From Methanosarcinaceae archaeon (lineage in GTDB: Archaea > Halobacteriota > Methanosarcinia > Methanosarcinales > Methanosarcinaceae), in NCBI GenBank assembly GCA_028690255.1, contig JAQVBP010000156.1, positions 1 through 6,513 of the forward strand: a DNA stretch of 6,513 bases, given 5' to 3'. A program made the position numbers and the translations under genes. Each line of letters begins with the position of its first letter. Position 1 is the stretch's first letter. This document shows, piece after piece, positions 4,809 to 6,513 of the stretch. Below the pieces are notes generated by a model. That model did no database searches. It was not told where the DNA came from and was given only the letters and a program-made list of their open reading frames with translations.

Positions 4809-6479
4809 ATGGCGATTTTTATGGCTGTCAATACCTCTACTCTCTTATTTCTGGTTTTAATCTACCTTGTGTGTATCTTCTACCTTGCCCGCATGGGCTA
4901 CAGGAAAGGCTCCCAGACCGAAGGTTATATGCTTGCGGGCCGAAAGGCGCACCCTGCTGTCATGGCTCTCTCCTACGGGGCTGCATTCATAAGCACCTCG
5001 GCGATCATTGGTTTCGGAGGCGTGGCCGCGTCCCTTGGAATGGGGCTATTGTGGCTCGTTTTCATGAACATCTTTTTCGGGATCTTCATAGCCTTCGTGA
5101 TCTTCGGCCCGAAGACCCGGCGCATAGGCCTGAATCTCGGGGCGGTCACCTTTCCGGAATTCCTGGGGAGACGTTTCCAGTCCCGTTTCATCCAGGGTTT
5201 TTCCGGCCTCCTTATCGGGGTTTTCATGCCTCTCTATGCAGGCAGCGTACTCATCGGAGCTGCAAGGTTCATTGAAACGACCCTCGGAATCAACTACAAC
5301 CTGGCCCTTCTTATTTTCACGGTAATCATCGCTTCCTACGTACTCAAAGGGGGACTGCTTTCCGTCATGTACGTGGATGCTTTTCAGGGCACCCTCATGT
5401 TCATCGGAATGGCTCTTCTGCTTGTCTTTACCTACGTAAAACTCGGCGGAGTTGTGGGGGCCCACCAGGCCCTTACCGACATGGCCCCCCTCGTCCCTCA
5501 GGCCCTCACAGATATAGGACATCAGGGCTGGACCGCCATGCCGGCTTTTGGCTCCCCGCTCTGGTGGACGATGGTCTCGACCCTCTTCATGGGAGTAGGA
5601 ATCGGGGTACTCGCCCAGCCCCAGCTTGCAGTCCGCTTTATGACGGTCAAGGACGACCGTTCCCTCAAAAGAGCTGTCCTTGTAGGCGGCCCCTTTATCC
5701 TCATGATGGCAGGGGTTGCTTACGTCGTGGGAGCTCTCTCAAACGTCTACTTCTACCGGACCACAGGTATGACGGCCCTTGAGGTCGTGGGGGGCAACAC
5801 CGACCTTATAATGCCCGAGTACCTGAACAGCGCCATGCCCGAACTCTTCGTGCTCTTCTTTATGTTGAGCCTGCTCTCGGCCGCCATGTCCACCGCAGGA
5901 GCCCAGTTCCACGCCATGGGCACAGCCCTCGGGCACGATTTCTACCAGCAGGGCCTGAAAGACGGAAAAGCAGGAGGTTCCACCATCCATGCCACAAGAA
6001 TCGGTATAGCCATTACCATCCTGCTTTCGGTAATCCTGGCATACAACCTGCCCATCAGCATCATAGCCCGTGCAACCGCAATGTTCATGGGGCTCTGCAC
6101 CTCGGCTTTCCTGCCAATCTACATGGGAGCTCTTTTCTGGAAGCGCATAACAAGAGAAGGAGCCCTTGCAAGCCTTGTGGTCGGAACTTTCGGAAGCCTG
6201 TTCTGGCTAACCTTCATCCACGCAAAAGAAGCGGTTCCTCTCGGGATCTGCAAGGCAATTTTTGGAAAAGCTACCTTACTTCCCGGCACCTGGACCCTTG
6301 TGGACCCGATCATGATCGCAACTCCGCTGGCCTTCCTTGTGGCCATTGTTGTGAGCCTTGCAACAGAGGCCCCTTCAAAAGAGTTTCTGGACAAATGCTA
6401 CAGGCCCACCCCTGAAGACAACGATGGGAAGGAACCAGTATTCCCAAATACCGATAAAATAAGCAGCCCGGATTTCTGA
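4809..6479 (+). CDS. Sodium:solute symporter family protein
   Basis: This 556-residue membrane protein is a member of the sodium:solute symporter (SSS) family, which couples sodium entry to uptake of a small organic solute. About 12-13 hydrophobic segments are spread through the chain. Family hallmarks are YMLAGRKAHPAVMALSYGAA (40-59) with the following FISTSAIIGFGG (60-71), FPEFLGRRFQS (115-125), the KGGLLSVMYVDAFQG segment (180-194), and LLSAAMSTAGAQ (355-366). Ser361/Thr362 there align with the sodium-site serine and threonine of PutP. The substrate cannot be read from sequence. The start is uncertain: the ATG at 4809 gives MAIFMAVNTS, but the ATG at 4821 (MAVNTSTLL) fits related proteins better; neither has a clear ribosome site (GAGG at 4784-4787 is distant). 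It follows the small accessory protein gene, presumably as its partner. The C-terminal 35 or so residues are polar and cytoplasmic-like. Confidence 0.93.
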   Translation: MAIFMAVNTSTLLFLVLIYLVCIFYLARMGYRKGSQTEGYMLAGRKAHPAVMALSYGAAFISTSAIIGFGGVAASLGMGLLWLVFMNIFFGIFIAFVIFGPKTRRIGLNLGAVTFPEFLGRRFQSRFIQGFSGLLIGVFMPLYAGSVLIGAARFIETTLGINYNLALLIFTVIIASYVLKGGLLSVMYVDAFQGTLMFIGMALLLVFTYVKLGGVVGAHQALTDMAPLVPQALTDIGHQGWTAMPAFGSPLWWTMVSTLFMGVGIGVLAQPQLAVRFMTVKDDRSLKRAVLVGGPFILMMAGVAYVVGALSNVYFYRTTGMTALEVVGGNTDLIMPEYLNSAMPELFVLFFMLSLLSAAMSTAGAQFHAMGTALGHDFYQQGLKDGKAGGSTIHATRIGIAITILLSVILAYNLPISIIARATAMFMGLCTSAFLPIYMGALFWKRITREGALASLVVGTFGSLFWLTFIHAKEAVPLGICKAIFGKATLLPGTWTLVDPIMIATPLAFLVAIVVSLATEAPSKEFLDKCYRPTPEDNDGKEPVFPNTDKISSPDF

Positions 6480-6488
6480 AGTTCCGGG
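6467..6488. repeat. Inverted repeat spanning the symporter stop codon
   Basis: CCCGGA (6467-6472) and TCCGGG (6483-6488) are perfect arms around a 10-base loop containing the TGA. It could form an mRNA hairpin that protects the 3' end or slows RNA polymerase. No T run follows directly. Confidence 0.45.
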
Positions 6489-6493
6489 TGGAA

Positions 6494-6513
6494 GGGGGTG
6501 GCCAGGGACCCCC
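6494..6513 (+). terminator. Possible terminator hairpin at window edge
   Basis: GGGGGT (6494-6499) and ACCCCC (6508-6513) are perfect 6-bp arms around an 8-base loop, 15 bases after the symporter stop. The window ends at the last base of the stem, so a longer stem or a T-tract cannot be seen. Confidence 0.4.

Noticed and set aside
4763..5275. 170-codon plus-strand frame overlapping the symporter start
   Set aside because: Its composition is rich in His, Arg, Pro and Gly, as expected for an out-of-frame reading of the symporter gene, whose own frame has clear family motifs.

Overview
The window is most likely chromosomal DNA from a methanogenic archaeon of the Methanosarcina type. The reasons are an archaea-only gatD (Glu-tRNA(Gln) amidotransferase subunit D), archaeal TATA boxes, wide AT-rich intergenic spacers between GC-rich genes, and a solute symporter preceded by a one-helix mini-protein. 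The species assignment is inference from gene content.

Left end (1-418, minus strand): this part is not covered by any long open frame but is the most interesting stretch. Positions 1-153 encode the first 51 residues of an IscB-type protein (PLMP/RRXRR N-terminal domain), the RNA-guided nuclease family carried by IS200/IS605-like elements and ancestral to Cas9; the gene runs off the window. Upstream of it, about 250 bases (418 down to 170) fold into a compact set of hairpins, including a 15-bp long-range stem that encloses two further hairpins. This is the expected place and size for the omega RNA (HEARO-type RNA) of IscB. The element's left end sits inside the 3' end of a methyltransferase gene (350-934, minus). 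That gene has therefore lost its own C terminus and now ends in about 22 codons read from the element. The flanking methyltransferase sequence would supply the guide.

Middle (935-4232): a 427-base divergent spacer separates the methyltransferase from argH (argininosuccinate lyase, last step of arginine synthesis). Just before argH lie four spaced copies of a 15-16 base dyad, which look like an operator array. Next is gatD, the asparaginase-like subunit of the archaeal tRNA-dependent glutamine-forming amidotransferase, with all four catalytic residues present and a hairpin-plus-T terminator behind it. Its partner gatE is not in the window.

Right end (4233-6513): a strong TATA box precedes a tiny membrane-protein gene (51 codons) and a sodium:solute symporter of 552-556 residues. 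The pair probably forms a transport unit. Two inverted repeats close the window after the symporter stop codon.

The genes on the right are ordinary housekeeping and transport functions and are not obviously linked in pathway. The unusual system here is the IscB/omega-RNA element embedded in the methyltransferase gene.
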